Part shown: positions 18,304-27,783 of the stretch, one piece after another
Layout of the letters: each line of letters begins with the position of its first letter
How positions within the stretch are numbered: the stretch's first letter is position 1
Assembly (NCBI RefSeq): GCF_000092245.1
Contig: NC_014166.1
Coordinates: 3,038,001-3,102,000 of the forward strand
Source: Arcobacter nitrofigilis DSM 7299
GTDB taxonomy: Bacteria > Campylobacterota > Campylobacteria > Campylobacterales > Arcobacteraceae
Length of the DNA stretch: 64,000 nt
Direction of reading: 5' to 3'
Program-made: the position numbers and the translations under genes
Notes under the pieces: model-generated
Databases searched by the model: none
The model's input: only the letters and a program-made list of their open reading frames with translations
What the model was told of the DNA's origin: nothing

Positions 18304-21300
18304 ATGTTTTCAGCATTTTTCATAAATAGACCGGTTTTTTCAGCCGTTGTATCTATCCTTATTTTCCTAGCTGGATTACTTTCAATGATAAATTTACCTA
18401 TTGAACAGTATCCAAAGGTTGTTCCACCTCAAATTATTGTAACAACTTCATATCCAGGTGCTAGTGCAGAAACAATTTCAAAAACTGTTGCTGCACCACT
18501 AGAAGAGAAAATTAATGGTGCCAAAGATATGATTTATATGAATTCATTGGCAGCAGATAGTGGAGTTGTTAGTATCAATGTATATTTTGAAGTAGGAACT
18601 AATGCTGATGATGCCAAAATCGATGTAAATAACCGTGTACAATCAGCCTTAGCAAAACTTCCAGCAGAAGTACAGAAACAAGGGGTGACAGTAACAGAGA
18701 GATCTCCTAGTTTACTTCAAGTAATAAGTTTCTATTCACCAGATAATTCTAAAAATACTACTTATCTTTCTAATTATGCATTAATGAATATTGCTGATAA
18801 CTTAAAAAGAATCAAAGGTGTTGGTGATGCTACAATTTTCGGTGCAAAAGATTATGCTATAAGAGTTTGGGTAGACCCTGAGAAGTTATCAAACTTTGGA
18901 CTTACTACAACAGATCTTATAAATGCGATTAAAGAACAAAATCATCAATATGCAGCAGGTAAGTTTGCAGCAGAACCAATCGCAAATAAACAAATGTTTA
19001 CATATACCTTGCGAACTCCTCCAAGACTTAGTACTCCAACAGAGTTTGGTAACATAGTAATTAGAGCAAATAAAGACGGTAGTGCTTTATTATTAAAAGA
19101 TGTAGCAACTGTGGAATTAGGAGCTAGTAGTTATAATTTAAATTCCAAATTAAATGGTCTTCCTTCAATTCCTATTGGTATATTTTTACAAAGTGGTGCA
19201 AATGCTATTGATACAGCAAAAGCTGTAAAAGAAACACTATTAAAGGCTAGTGAAAAATTTCCAGCTGGGGTATCTTATAGAATACCTTATAGTAGTACTG
19301 ACTTTATCCAAGTATCAATAAAAGAAGTTGCAAAAACTTTTGTTGAAGCAATTATTCTTGTTGTTGCAATTATTTTCTTATTTTTACAAAATTGGAGAGC
19401 AACACTTATTCCTGTTTTAGCAGTTCCAGTTTCTATTGTCGGGGCATTTGCAGGAATGTATCTGCTTGGATTTAGTATAAACTTATTAACCCTATTTGGT
19501 TTAGTATTGGCAATTGGTATTGTTGTTGATGATGCTATTATTGTAATCGAAAATGTCGAGAGGCATTTAAGTGAAGGAATGGCTCCAAAAGAGGCTGCAT
19601 TTAAAGCAATGAAAGAAGTTTCTGGAGCATTAGTAGCTATTATATTAGTACTTTCTGCTGTATTTATTCCTGTTGCATTTATTAGTGGTTTATCAGGTGT
19701 AATGTATAAGCAGTTTGCCATTACAATTGTTGTCTCTATCGTTATTTCAGGATTTGTTGCATTGACATTGACTCCTTCACTTTGTGCAGTTTTATTAAAA
19801 GATGGACATGTAAAACCACAAGGTTTTTTCAAATGGTTTAACAACATGTTTGATAAGTTTACAAGTGGTTATTCTTATATGGTAAAAAAAACAATTAGAT
19901 ATTCTATATTAAGTTTTCTCCTATTTGGAGGCTTAATATTTATTACATATAATATGTACACAAATATGAGAACAACACTTGTTCCTCAAGAAGACCAAGG
20001 GGCACTATTTATTTTCTCTTATAACCCTCCTGGTTCATCTTTGAGTAGAACTACTAAATTGACAGATGAAGTTTATGATACGGTTAAACAAGATAAAAGT
20101 GTGGCAAATACATTAACACTTAGTGGACTAGACTTTATGACTTTTGCATTAAGAACTAACTCTGCTGCAACAATTGTTAAGCTTAAAGACTGGGACGAAA
20201 GAAAAAAACCAGAAGAGCAAGCAAGTGCAATTGCAAATAGATTTACAGGACAACTAATGGGTAGAACTACAGATGGCTTCTCATTTGCAGTACTTCCTCC
20301 TCCAATTATGGGTATGGGTGTTTCTGGTGGTTTTGAAATGTATGTACAAAATAAATCAGGAAGTGGTGTTGAAGATTTAAATAAATATGTTCAAGAGATA
20401 ATTCAAAAAGCAAATGCAAGACCAGAATTAACAGCAGTTAGAACAACTCTTGCAACAAATGTGCCACAATATTCACTTAAAGTTGATAATATAAAAGCCA
20501 AATCAAAAGGTGTAAATATTGCAGATATATTTTCAACTCTTAGTTCAACTTTTGGAAGTTATTATATAAATGACTTCAACTTATATGGAAGAACATATAC
20601 TGTAAATATTCAGGCAAAAGGTGAATTTAGAAAAGGGATTGAAGATTTAAATAAAGTATTTGTAAAAGCTTCAAACAATGAACTTCTTCCTGTAAGTTCT
20701 TTTGTATCAATTACAAAAACAACTGGTGCTGATTTAGTTGAGAGATTCAACCTTTTTACATCTGCAAAAATTTCAGGACAACCAGCTCCTGGATATAGTT
20801 CAGGTGATGCATTAAAAGCCATTGAAGAAGTTTCAAAAGAGGTTTTACCAAATAACTATGCAATTTCTTGGGTGGGAACTGCTTATCAAGAGAAAAGAAT
20901 CTCTAGTAAAAGTTATTTAGCCTTTATTTTTGGTATATTATTTTTATACTTAATCCTAGCAGCACAATATGAAAGATGGATGATGCCAATTTCTGTTGTT
21001 ATGGCTATTCCTTTTGGGGTATTTGGTGCAGTTGTAGCAACTATGATGAGAGGATTAGAAAATGATATTTACTTCCAGGTGGGTATTTTAGTTTTAATTG
21101 GACTATCCGCTAAAAATGCAATTTTAATTGTAGAGTTTGCTATGCAACAAAGAAAAGAGGGTAAAAGTATTTATGATGCAGCAATTAATGCAGCAAAATT
21201 AAGAATTAGACCAATTATTATGACTTCTCTTGCATTTATGTTAGGAGTTGTTCCTTTAGCTATTAGTACAGGTGCAGGTGCTGCAAGTAGACATGCTATT

Positions 21301-21432
21301 GGAACTGGTGTAATTGGAGGAATGCTTACAGCTACAATCATTGCTATTGTCTTTATTCCTTTATTTTATATTTTCGTTTCAAAACTAAGTGAAAAAAAGC
21401 ATAAAGAAACAAATCTCAAAGAAACTGAATAA
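18304..21432 (+). CDS. RND multidrug efflux transporter (AcrB/HAE1 type)
   Basis: Inner-membrane proton-driven pump of 1042 residues. I start it at the ATG giving MFSAFFINRPVF, the canonical N terminus. The frame opens 12 bases earlier at a GTG inside the adaptor gene. The proton-relay pair DD is in GIVVDDAIIVIENVERH near residue 408, and the partner Lys is in LIGLSAKNAILIVEFA near 936. Two large periplasmic loops give the porter and docking domains. The length and the HAE1 layout point to drugs, bile salts or solvents rather than metal export. The substrate cannot be named. Control is probably through the MarR protein upstream. Confidence 0.95.
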   Translation: MFSAFFINRPVFSAVVSILIFLAGLLSMINLPIEQYPKVVPPQIIVTTSYPGASAETISKTVAAPLEEKINGAKDMIYMNSLAADSGVVSINVYFEVGTNADDAKIDVNNRVQSALAKLPAEVQKQGVTVTERSPSLLQVISFYSPDNSKNTTYLSNYALMNIADNLKRIKGVGDATIFGAKDYAIRVWVDPEKLSNFGLTTTDLINAIKEQNHQYAAGKFAAEPIANKQMFTYTLRTPPRLSTPTEFGNIVIRANKDGSALLLKDVATVELGASSYNLNSKLNGLPSIPIGIFLQSGANAIDTAKAVKETLLKASEKFPAGVSYRIPYSSTDFIQVSIKEVAKTFVEAIILVVAIIFLFLQNWRATLIPVLAVPVSIVGAFAGMYLLGFSINLLTLFGLVLAIGIVVDDAIIVIENVERHLSEGMAPKEAAFKAMKEVSGALVAIILVLSAVFIPVAFISGLSGVMYKQFAITIVVSIVISGFVALTLTPSLCAVLLKDGHVKPQGFFKWFNNMFDKFTSGYSYMVKKTIRYSILSFLLFGGLIFITYNMYTNMRTTLVPQEDQGALFIFSYNPPGSSLSRTTKLTDEVYDTVKQDKSVANTLTLSGLDFMTFALRTNSAATIVKLKDWDERKKPEEQASAIANRFTGQLMGRTTDGFSFAVLPPPIMGMGVSGGFEMYVQNKSGSGVEDLNKYVQEIIQKANARPELTAVRTTLATNVPQYSLKVDNIKAKSKGVNIADIFSTLSSTFGSYYINDFNLYGRTYTVNIQAKGEFRKGIEDLNKVFVKASNNELLPVSSFVSITKTTGADLVERFNLFTSAKISGQPAPGYSSGDALKAIEEVSKEVLPNNYAISWVGTAYQEKRISSKSYLAFIFGILFLYLILAAQYERWMMPISVVMAIPFGVFGAVVATMMRGLENDIYFQVGILVLIGLSAKNAILIVEFAMQQRKEGKSIYDAAINAAKLRIRPIIMTSLAFMLGVVPLAISTGAGAASRHAIGTGVIGGMLTATIIAIVFIPLFYIFVSKLSEKKHKETNLKETE

Positions 21433-21446
21433 ATATTCATAAAAAC

Positions 21447-21476
21447 CAAAGAGTTAAAATATATTTTAACTCTTTG
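21447..21476 (+). terminator. hairpin terminator of the efflux operon
   Basis: CAAAGAGTTAAAAT and ATTTTAACTCTTTG form a 14-base perfect inverted repeat just past the pump stop. The T run afterwards is short (TTTG), but the stem is strong and no gene spans it. Confidence 0.75.
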
Positions 21477-21533
21477 TTCGCTACTATAATAAATCTATTT
21501 AACTCACACCTAATTATACAAAAGGTAAACATA

Positions 21534-22379
21534 GTGAAAATATATATTTATGCCAAAAGCGGTCATGCAATAGGATTAGAAGCAACTAGAACATGTTCTG
21601 CAATTGCTTCAAAACTTAAAGAATATGATCCTATATTGTGTACTTGTGATTTTAGAGCAGGAGCTTATGCAAAAGAAGAATTAGGTATCAAAAAATATGT
21701 AAGTGTTGATCTCCTAACAAATCTTCCTAACATAATGCAAAGGGGTGATATATTAATCTTTGATTCTGATGAGACAACAGATGTCATGGAAAAACATATG
21801 AAAGATTTTTGTTCACTTTTATATAAAGTGGGAGAAGACACACCTCATTATGTAGTTGATAATAACTTATTTAAAAAAAATCTTAATCCAAAATTTGGAA
21901 AAACTCTTTTTTTCGGAGATGATGATTATAATAATTTATTGTTAGAACTTACAAAAAATAGTTCAAAAAAGCAAATCAATTTATTATTAGGGCACTACTT
22001 TTTCTTAGGTAATGAAACAAAGTTAGCACCTTATTTTGAAACATTATTTACAGATGAGGATTATGTAAATACTATTTCTAATTCAGAATTTTTATTAACA
22101 ACTTCTATTCAAAGTTGTATGGAATCTATAGCTTGTGGAAATAAACCAGTTTTACTTTTTAGAAAAGACAAAAGCTATAATTTGAAATTTATTGAGAATT
22201 TAAACCTTCCTACAATAAACTATAACGAAAACTTAGATAAAATAGTAATAGAATTTGAAGATATTATTTCTTCTTACCCAAACCTAAATGATATTAAAAT
22301 TTTTGATTTTAAACCTTTAGTGTCGCAAATAAGGAAAAAAACCAGCTCCTATAATAATCTTAATAGCTCAAATATATAA
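21534..22379 (+). CDS. uncharacterised GT-B-like protein
   Basis: I do not recognise a named family. I start it at the GTG of VKIYIYAKSGHAIGL (281 residues) because AAAGGTAAACATA precedes it and the fold begins there. The frame opens 60 bases earlier inside the terminator region. The first half starts with a beta strand and a Gly-His loop. The second half has SEFLLTTSIQSCMESIACGN, then KPVLLFRK, a pattern like the donor-sugar site of MurG-type glycosyltransferases, where a bad or disputed residue is followed by G-K-P. There is no membrane helix. It sits alone between the pump operon and ccoG. A nucleotide-sugar transferase is plausible, not shown. Confidence 0.65.
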   Translation: MKIYIYAKSGHAIGLEATRTCSAIASKLKEYDPILCTCDFRAGAYAKEELGIKKYVSVDLLTNLPNIMQRGDILIFDSDETTDVMEKHMKDFCSLLYKVGEDTPHYVVDNNLFKKNLNPKFGKTLFFGDDDYNNLLLELTKNSSKKQINLLLGHYFFLGNETKLAPYFETLFTDEDYVNTISNSEFLLTTSIQSCMESIACGNKPVLLFRKDKSYNLKFIENLNLPTINYNENLDKIVIEFEDIISSYPNLNDIKIFDFKPLVSQIRKKTSSYNNLNSSNI

Positions 22380-22440
22380 GTTCAGCTTATAATTTTATTA
22401 TGCTTCTTATAAGTTCTTATCTTCTATAATTCAAAAAACA

Positions 22441-22465
22441 AAGGTGTATATTATAATTTCACCTT
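22441..22465 (+). promoter_or_regulatory. ccoG promoter with flanking inverted repeat
   Basis: The -10 TATAAT is at 22452-22457. It sits within AAGGTG (22441-22446), 13 bases, CACCTT (22460-22465), a symmetric pair that could be an operator or leader hairpin. A GAAAGG ribosome site follows directly. The -10 is fairly convincing; the role of the repeat is a guess. Confidence 0.45.
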
Positions 22466-22480
22466 ATGAAAGGTTAAAAC

Positions 22481-23890
22481 ATGGCTTCAGAAAGTGTTCA
22501 AATTGCTAAGAAAACACCTTATCGATTTAAAAGATATTATGTATATCTAGCAGTTACAATTATGGCCCTAGCTATTCCATTTATCAGAATAAATGGAAAT
22601 CACATATTTTTATTATCATTTGATAAAAAACAATTACATCTTATGGGTATTGCATTTGATATGCAAGAACTTTATATGATGCCTTTTTTATTAATGTTAT
22701 TATTTTTAGGTATTTTTGCTGCAACTGCAATTGGTGGTAGAGCATGGTGTGGTTGGGCCTGTCCTCAAACAATCTTTAGGGTTGTATATAGAGATTTAAT
22801 TGAATCTACTCTTTTAAAATTAAAAAGAATCAAAAACAAACAAAAAGAGCCTGATTATTCAAAAGCTGAAAATGCAAGTAAGAAGATAGTTGGTGTTATC
22901 TTATGGGCTATTTTAGCTCTTTTTGCTGCTGCTGATTTTATGTGGTATTTTGTTCCACCAGAAGACTTCTTCTCATATATACAAAATCCATCAGAACATA
23001 TGTTTTTAATAGGTATTGTTTTATCTATTGCTGCATTTTTAGTATATGATGTTGTAAAACTTAAAGAAGATTTTTGTGTTTATGTGTGCCCTTATTCAAG
23101 AGTTCAATCTGTTTTATATGATGATAATACTTTACAAGCAATTTATTCTACAAATAGAGGTGGGAATATCTATAATGAAAGTAAAGAAAAAATTATTTTC
23201 AAAGAAAAAGATTTACCAGATCCTGCAAATGAGTGTACTACATGTGAATCATGTGTAACAGTGTGTCCAACTCATATTGATATTAGAAAAGGTTTACAAT
23301 TAGAGTGTATCAACTGTTTAGAGTGTGTTGATGCTTGTACTTCTGTAATGGGTAAACTTGGTAAAGAATCATTAGTTCAATGGACAAGTACAAATAGTAT
23401 CAAAAATAATATCCCTACAAAAGTTGTAAGAAAATCAACTGTTATGTATAGTATTGCTTTACTAATCGTAATTGGACTTTTATTTGTAATGGGTGGAGAA
23501 AAAGAGTATATGCTTTTAAATATCAATAAAACTACTCAATTATATCAAGTAAAAAAAGATCACCTTGTTACTAATAACTTCATATTCTTATTCCAAAATA
23601 CTGATTCAAAAAGACATAAATATGCACTAGAGATAGTAGATAATAAAAATATATTTATAGAAAGATTTCATCCTTTTTCATTAGGTGCTGGAAAGTTAGC
23701 TAAAAAAGTTGTAATTTTAGGTACGAAAGCTGACTTGGTAGATGATAATACAAAAGATACACCAATAACAGTTACTATTAGAGCTTATGCTCAAGATGAA
23801 CCAGATAGAGTTCAAGTATTTAGAAAAGCTGTATTTATCTACCCACGAGAAGATGTGCTTAGAAAAAAAGAAGCTATACTTAATAAATAA
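22481..23890 (+). CDS. ccoG: cytochrome c oxidase accessory protein CcoG (FixG/RdxA)
   Basis: Membrane iron-sulfur protein needed for cbb3 oxidase assembly; family members have been linked to Cu(II) reduction for copper delivery. Of 469 residues, there is a first membrane helix at about 22-40, then GRAWCGWACPQTIF near 88, then CVYVCPYSRVQSVLYDD near 200. Two [4Fe-4S] motifs follow, CTTCESCVTVCP near 252 and CINCLECVDAC near 277. After a further helix near 320-340 comes the C-terminal periplasmic Ig-like domain. It is monocistronic and 19 kb from ccoNOQ in this window, so its expression must be set separately. Confidence 0.96.
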   Translation: MASESVQIAKKTPYRFKRYYVYLAVTIMALAIPFIRINGNHIFLLSFDKKQLHLMGIAFDMQELYMMPFLLMLLFLGIFAATAIGGRAWCGWACPQTIFRVVYRDLIESTLLKLKRIKNKQKEPDYSKAENASKKIVGVILWAILALFAAADFMWYFVPPEDFFSYIQNPSEHMFLIGIVLSIAAFLVYDVVKLKEDFCVYVCPYSRVQSVLYDDNTLQAIYSTNRGGNIYNESKEKIIFKEKDLPDPANECTTCESCVTVCPTHIDIRKGLQLECINCLECVDACTSVMGKLGKESLVQWTSTNSIKNNIPTKVVRKSTVMYSIALLIVIGLLFVMGGEKEYMLLNINKTTQLYQVKKDHLVTNNFIFLFQNTDSKRHKYALEIVDNKNIFIERFHPFSLGAGKLAKKVVILGTKADLVDDNTKDTPITVTIRAYAQDEPDRVQVFRKAVFIYPREDVLRKKEAILNK

Positions 23891-23896
23891 AACTCT

Positions 23897-23930
23897 TTGT
23901 AAGTGTAGATTTAAATATTTACACTTACAA
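23897..23930 (+). terminator. hairpin after ccoG
   Basis: TTGTAAGTGTA and TACACTTACAA pair perfectly over 11 bases with a 12-base loop, seven bases past the ccoG stop. There is no long T run, so it is a weak terminator or RNA-stabilising hairpin. Confidence 0.55.
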
Positions 23931-23972
23931 GAATCTTGCAAAAAATTAAACCCTACTTAACAATACTTTAGC

Positions 23973-23990
23973 TATAATCGCGGCTATAAT
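23973..23990 (+). promoter_or_regulatory. tandem -10 boxes before pyrG
   Basis: TATAAT occurs at 23973-23978 and again at 23985-23990, 12 bases apart. The first lies in the string AGCTATAATCGC, which is also found before dnaE (34663-34674). Either or both may start the pyrG-recJ transcript. Confidence 0.55.
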
Positions 23991-24019
23991 TAACTACTAT
24001 TTTTTACGGAGTATCACCA

Positions 24020-25636
24020 ATGACTAAATTTATATTTGTTACAGGTGGAGTATTAAGTTCCTTAGGAAAAGGAATAACTTCTGCCTCTATCGCTACTATT
24101 TTAAAACAATCAGGTTACAGAGTAACTATGCTAAAAATTGATCCATATTTAAATGTTGATCCAGGAACAATGAGTCCATTAGAGCATGGAGAAGTATTTG
24201 TTACAGCTGATGGAGCAGAAACAGATTTAGATTTGGGAAATTATGAAAGATTTATTGATGTAACTCTTGGTGCAAAAAATAGTTTTACTACAGGACAAGT
24301 TTATCTATCTGTAATAAGAAGAGAAAGACAAGGTGGATATTTAGGAAAAACTATTCAAGTAATCCCTCATGTAGTTGATGAAATCAAAGCAAGAATTTTT
24401 GACGCAGCTGAAGGTTATGACTTTTTAATTGTTGAACTTGGTGGAACAGTAGGAGATATCGAAGGTTTACCCTTTATGGAATCTATTAGAGAAATTAGAC
24501 ATGAATTAGATAAAGATAGAACTATGAATATTCATGTAACACTTGTCCCTTATATTGCAGCTGCTGGTGAACTTAAAACAAAACCAACACAACATAGTGT
24601 TCAAGAATTAAGAAGAATTGGTATTACGCCTCATATGCTTGTATGTAGAAGTGAAAAACCACTACCAAAAGAGTTAAAGAAAAAACTTGCAATGTCTTGT
24701 GATATCAACAATAATGCTGTAGTTGAAGCAGGTGATGCCCAATCAATTTATCAAGTTCCAATGAACTTCTTAAAAGAAGGTATTTTAACTCCTTTATCAG
24801 AACATTTTAACATCAAAATAAAACCAAATATGGACAGATGGGAAACTCTTGTTAAACATATTATTCTTCCGCAAGGTGAAGTAACAATAGCTTTTGTTGG
24901 TAAATATATAGAACTTAAAGAATCTTATAAATCTTTAACTGAAGCCTTAATTCACGCCGGAGCACATTTAAATACAAAAGTTAATATTAACTGGTGTGAT
25001 AGTGAAAGAATAGAAGATGTTGGAGCTTACGATATTATAGGAAATTCTGATGCAATCTTAGTTGCAGGAGGATTTGGTAATAGAGGAGTTGAAGGAAAAT
25101 TAAAAGCAATTGAATATGCAAGGGTAAATAATATTCCATTTTTAGGAATTTGTTTAGGTATGCAACTTTCTATTGTAGAATATTGTAGAAATGTTCTAGG
25201 AATAGAAGATGCCAATTCAATTGAATTTGATGAAAACACAACTAATCCAACTATTTATTTAATTGATGAATTTATGGACCAATCAGGGAATAAACAACTA
25301 AGAACTCACAAATCACCAATGGGTGGAACAATGAGATTAGGTGAATATCCATTTAATCCAAAAGTAGGTACAAAACTAAAAGCTGCTTATGGAAACAATG
25401 AAACTTATTATGAAAGACATAGACATAGATATGAAGCAAACCCAGCTTATAAACAAAGATTAGAAGAAGCAGGAATGATTGTTTCTGGTGAATCAGATGG
25501 ACTTATTGAAGCTGTGGAGCTTAAAGATCACCCTTGGTTTGTTGGTGTTCAATTTCACCCTGAGTTTACATCTCATTTAGAAACACCAAATCCAATAATA
25601 ACAGAATTTGTAAGACAAGCTACTAAAACAAAGTAA
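24020..25636 (+). CDS. pyrG: CTP synthase
   Basis: Makes CTP from UTP, ATP and glutamine. Of 538 residues, the N-terminal synthetase domain begins [16 protein letters not shown] with the ATP loop, and [14 protein letters not shown] and [19 protein letters not shown] are family blocks. The C-terminal glutaminase has the nucleophile Cys in GICLGMQLS near residue 379 and the His-Glu pair in VQFHPEFTS. Ribosome site GGAG. The stop shares one base with the recJ start (TAATG), so the two are translationally coupled. Confidence 0.98.
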   Translation: MTKFIFVTGGVLSSLGKGITSASIATILKQSGYRVTMLKIDPYLNVDPGTMSPLEHGEVFVTADGAETDLDLGNYERFIDVTLGAKNSFTTGQVYLSVIRRERQGGYLGKTIQVIPHVVDEIKARIFDAAEGYDFLIVELGGTVGDIEGLPFMESIREIRHELDKDRTMNIHVTLVPYIAAAGELKTKPTQHSVQELRRIGITPHMLVCRSEKPLPKELKKKLAMSCDINNNAVVEAGDAQSIYQVPMNFLKEGILTPLSEHFNIKIKPNMDRWETLVKHIILPQGEVTIAFVGKYIELKESYKSLTEALIHAGAHLNTKVNINWCDSERIEDVGAYDIIGNSDAILVAGGFGNRGVEGKLKAIEYARVNNIPFLGICLGMQLSIVEYCRNVLGIEDANSIEFDENTTNPTIYLIDEFMDQSGNKQLRTHKSPMGGTMRLGEYPFNPKVGTKLKAAYGNNETYYERHRHRYEANPAYKQRLEEAGMIVSGESDGLIEAVELKDHPWFVGVQFHPEFTSHLETPNPIITEFVRQATKTK

Positions 25637-27198
25637 TGTCAAAAGTCACAAAACAAAAACTTTTTGACATATTATCTGCAAGGCACCTAAAGAGTACATA
25701 CTCTAAGCTTGCAGATATTCCTCCACCTACAGGCTTTAAAGATATAAAAAAAGCCACAAAAAGAGTAAAACAAGCAATATTAGATAATGAAAGAATCACT
25801 ATAGTTGGTGATTATGATGTGGATGGTGTTGTTTCAACTTCAATTATGGTTGATTTTTTTAGACAAGTTGGTTATGAAGTTGATTATATCATTCCAAATA
25901 GATTTGAGCATGGATATGGTTTATCTACAAAGATATCTGAACTAATTGATAGTGGACTAGTAATCACAGTTGATAATGGAATTTCAGCCTGTGCCGCAAC
26001 TCAAATTTTAAATGATAAAAATATTGATGTTATCATTACTGACCACCATACGGTTGGAGATAAAATACCAAATGCCTATTCAATCATAAATCCCAAACAA
26101 GAAGATTGCAACTTCCCTTTTAAAGATATTTGTGGAGCTCAAGTTGCGTGGTATTTTTGCGCATCAATAAAAAAAGAGTTAAACCTAGATATAAATATGA
26201 CTAACTTTTTAGATTTATTATGTATAGCCATTATTGCCGATATGATGCCAATGACAAGCCTTAATTATACAATGGTTAAAAATGGACTAAAGAAAATAGA
26301 AACTTCAAATAGAGTAGCTATTTCTTACTTGCGAAGCACTATGAGAAAAAGTTCTTTTATTTCTGATGACATAGGTTTTATTATTGCTCCTAAGATAAAT
26401 AGTGCAGGAAGAATGGATGATGCATCTATTGCCTTATCTTTTTTACTTTCTAGTAATTTTGAAGAGGCAAGTGAAGCTTTAGACTTGTTAGAAGAGTTAA
26501 ATAATAAAAGAAAAATTTTACAAGAGAGTATCTGCTTAAAAGCAAAATATGAAATAGATATGAAAGACAAAGCAATAGTTGTTTGGGGTGATAATTGGCA
26601 TGAAGGTGTTATTGGGATAGTTGCTTCAAAATTGTCACATGCTTTTAAAAGACCTGCTTTTATTTTTTCTATAAGCGATGGAATAGCAAAGGGAAGTGCA
26701 AGGGCAAATGCAGATATTAATTTACACACAATTATCTCAGAAGCACAGCATCTTTTATTGGGTTTTGGTGGACATAAAAATGCAGCTGGTATTTCTATAA
26801 AAATAGAGCACTTAGATGAGTTTAAAGCTATTATAAACTCTACTTTGAGTAAAGCCTCAAAAGAATTATACATAGAACCAACAACACTAGGTGAGCTTGA
26901 TATTTCAAGTGTAGATTTAGAATTTATGGATATTATAGAGATGTTTGAACCTTATGGCTTAGAAAACCATAAACCAATATTTAAAATATCAAATGCAAAA
27001 GTGATAAAATCAGAACTTTTTGGTAAAGAAAAAAATCATTTAAAACTTTATCTAAATGTAGATGGTTATGATTTTGAGGCTATAAAATTTTATAGTGAAA
27101 AAATAGATAAAAATAGTGTAGATATGATTATATCAATAAATAAAAATGAATTTAGAGGAGATATAACTCCTCAATTTTTGATTCAAGACTTCTTATAG
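25636..27198 (+). CDS. recJ: single-stranded-DNA-specific exonuclease RecJ
   Basis: A 5'-3' exonuclease of DNA repair and recombination, 520 residues, somewhat shorter than the roughly 570 of E. coli. The DHH-family metal motifs are visible: DYDVDGVVS near 59, VDNGISA near 115, and TDHHTVGD near 136. The DHHA1 part shows GGHKNAAGISI near 379. The missing length is at the ends, not in the catalytic core. It follows pyrG with a one-base overlap. Its last six bases overlap the convergent FlgO-like gene. Confidence 0.95.
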   Translation: MSKVTKQKLFDILSARHLKSTYSKLADIPPPTGFKDIKKATKRVKQAILDNERITIVGDYDVDGVVSTSIMVDFFRQVGYEVDYIIPNRFEHGYGLSTKISELIDSGLVITVDNGISACAATQILNDKNIDVIITDHHTVGDKIPNAYSIINPKQEDCNFPFKDICGAQVAWYFCASIKKELNLDINMTNFLDLLCIAIIADMMPMTSLNYTMVKNGLKKIETSNRVAISYLRSTMRKSSFISDDIGFIIAPKINSAGRMDDASIALSFLLSSNFEEASEALDLLEELNNKRKILQESICLKAKYEIDMKDKAIVVWGDNWHEGVIGIVASKLSHAFKRPAFIFSISDGIAKGSARANADINLHTIISEAQHLLLGFGGHKNAAGISIKIEHLDEFKAIINSTLSKASKELYIEPTTLGELDISSVDLEFMDIIEMFEPYGLENHKPIFKISNAKVIKSELFGKEKNHLKLYLNVDGYDFEAIKFYSEKIDKNSVDMIISINKNEFRGDITPQFLIQDFL

Positions 27199-27777
27199 TA
27201 CTAGTGGTGCATAAACACTACTAGAAGAATCTGGAGTTCTTTCTAAATCCATAATTTCGTCATCCATTAAAGTAGAGGCACTTGATGAACTTAAAATTGT
27301 TCCACTTCTTACATCAATAAGTTTTATAAAAACTATTAGTCTTTTTGTTGTAACACTATATGTTCCTACAACTGCAAAGTTTTCGTCAATTACTTGATTA
27401 TTAATTTTATTAGAATTTCTACTTAATACATTAAATCCACTTTGTCCAATTTGGAAATTATTTCCTAATTCAACTTCTCGTACTAGAATATCTTTACTTA
27501 ACAAAGAGTTTTTCAATGAATCTGATAATAAAAATCCTAATTTGGAGTGATTTCGTAGATTATCTAAGTTTACAAAGTCTGAAACTAGAACTGTCTCATC
27601 TTTAGCAATATTTTTATCAAGTTTTGCATATGAGTTCTCTACTAAAGCTCTTAACATAGCTTGAAAGTTGTTAGCACCATCTATATCTTTATATACACAA
27701 GATGTGAAAAACAGGGGAAGTAAAAGAGATGTTAAAAAAAGTTTTATCATCCCTTTACTAAAGAATTTTAATTTCAT
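27193..27777 (-). CDS. FlgO-family lipoprotein (second of two)
   Basis: A 194-residue outer-membrane-type lipoprotein. The signal peptide ends in the lipobox FFTSC. The ATG at residue 10 is an alternative start that would give a more compact signal peptide. The body follows the FlgO domain: VLVSDFVNLDNLRNHSKLGF, then FAVVGTYSVTTKRLIVFIKL and a Ser-rich end. FlgO proteins in Vibrio support flagellar function at the outer membrane. It lies six bases after a second protein of the same kind, so this is a tandem pair in one operon. A motility role is inferred from the family only. Confidence 0.75.
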   Translation of the reverse strand: MKLKFFSKGMIKLFLTSLLLPLFFTSCVYKDIDGANNFQAMLRALVENSYAKLDKNIAKDETVLVSDFVNLDNLRNHSKLGFLLSDSLKNSLLSKDILVREVELGNNFQIGQSGFNVLSRNSNKINNQVIDENFAVVGTYSVTTKRLIVFIKLIDVRSGTILSSSSASTLMDDEIMDLERTPDSSSSVYAPLVL

Positions 27778-27783
27778 AAATTA

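Noticed and set aside
19287-19847. A 186-codon minus-strand frame opposite the RND pump gene
   Set aside because: It is the shadow of a strongly conserved coding frame and has no ribosome site or recognisable protein pattern.
16000-21432. Equating the efflux operon with CmeABC
   Set aside because: The order (TolC first) and the MarR rather than TetR regulator differ from cmeRABC.
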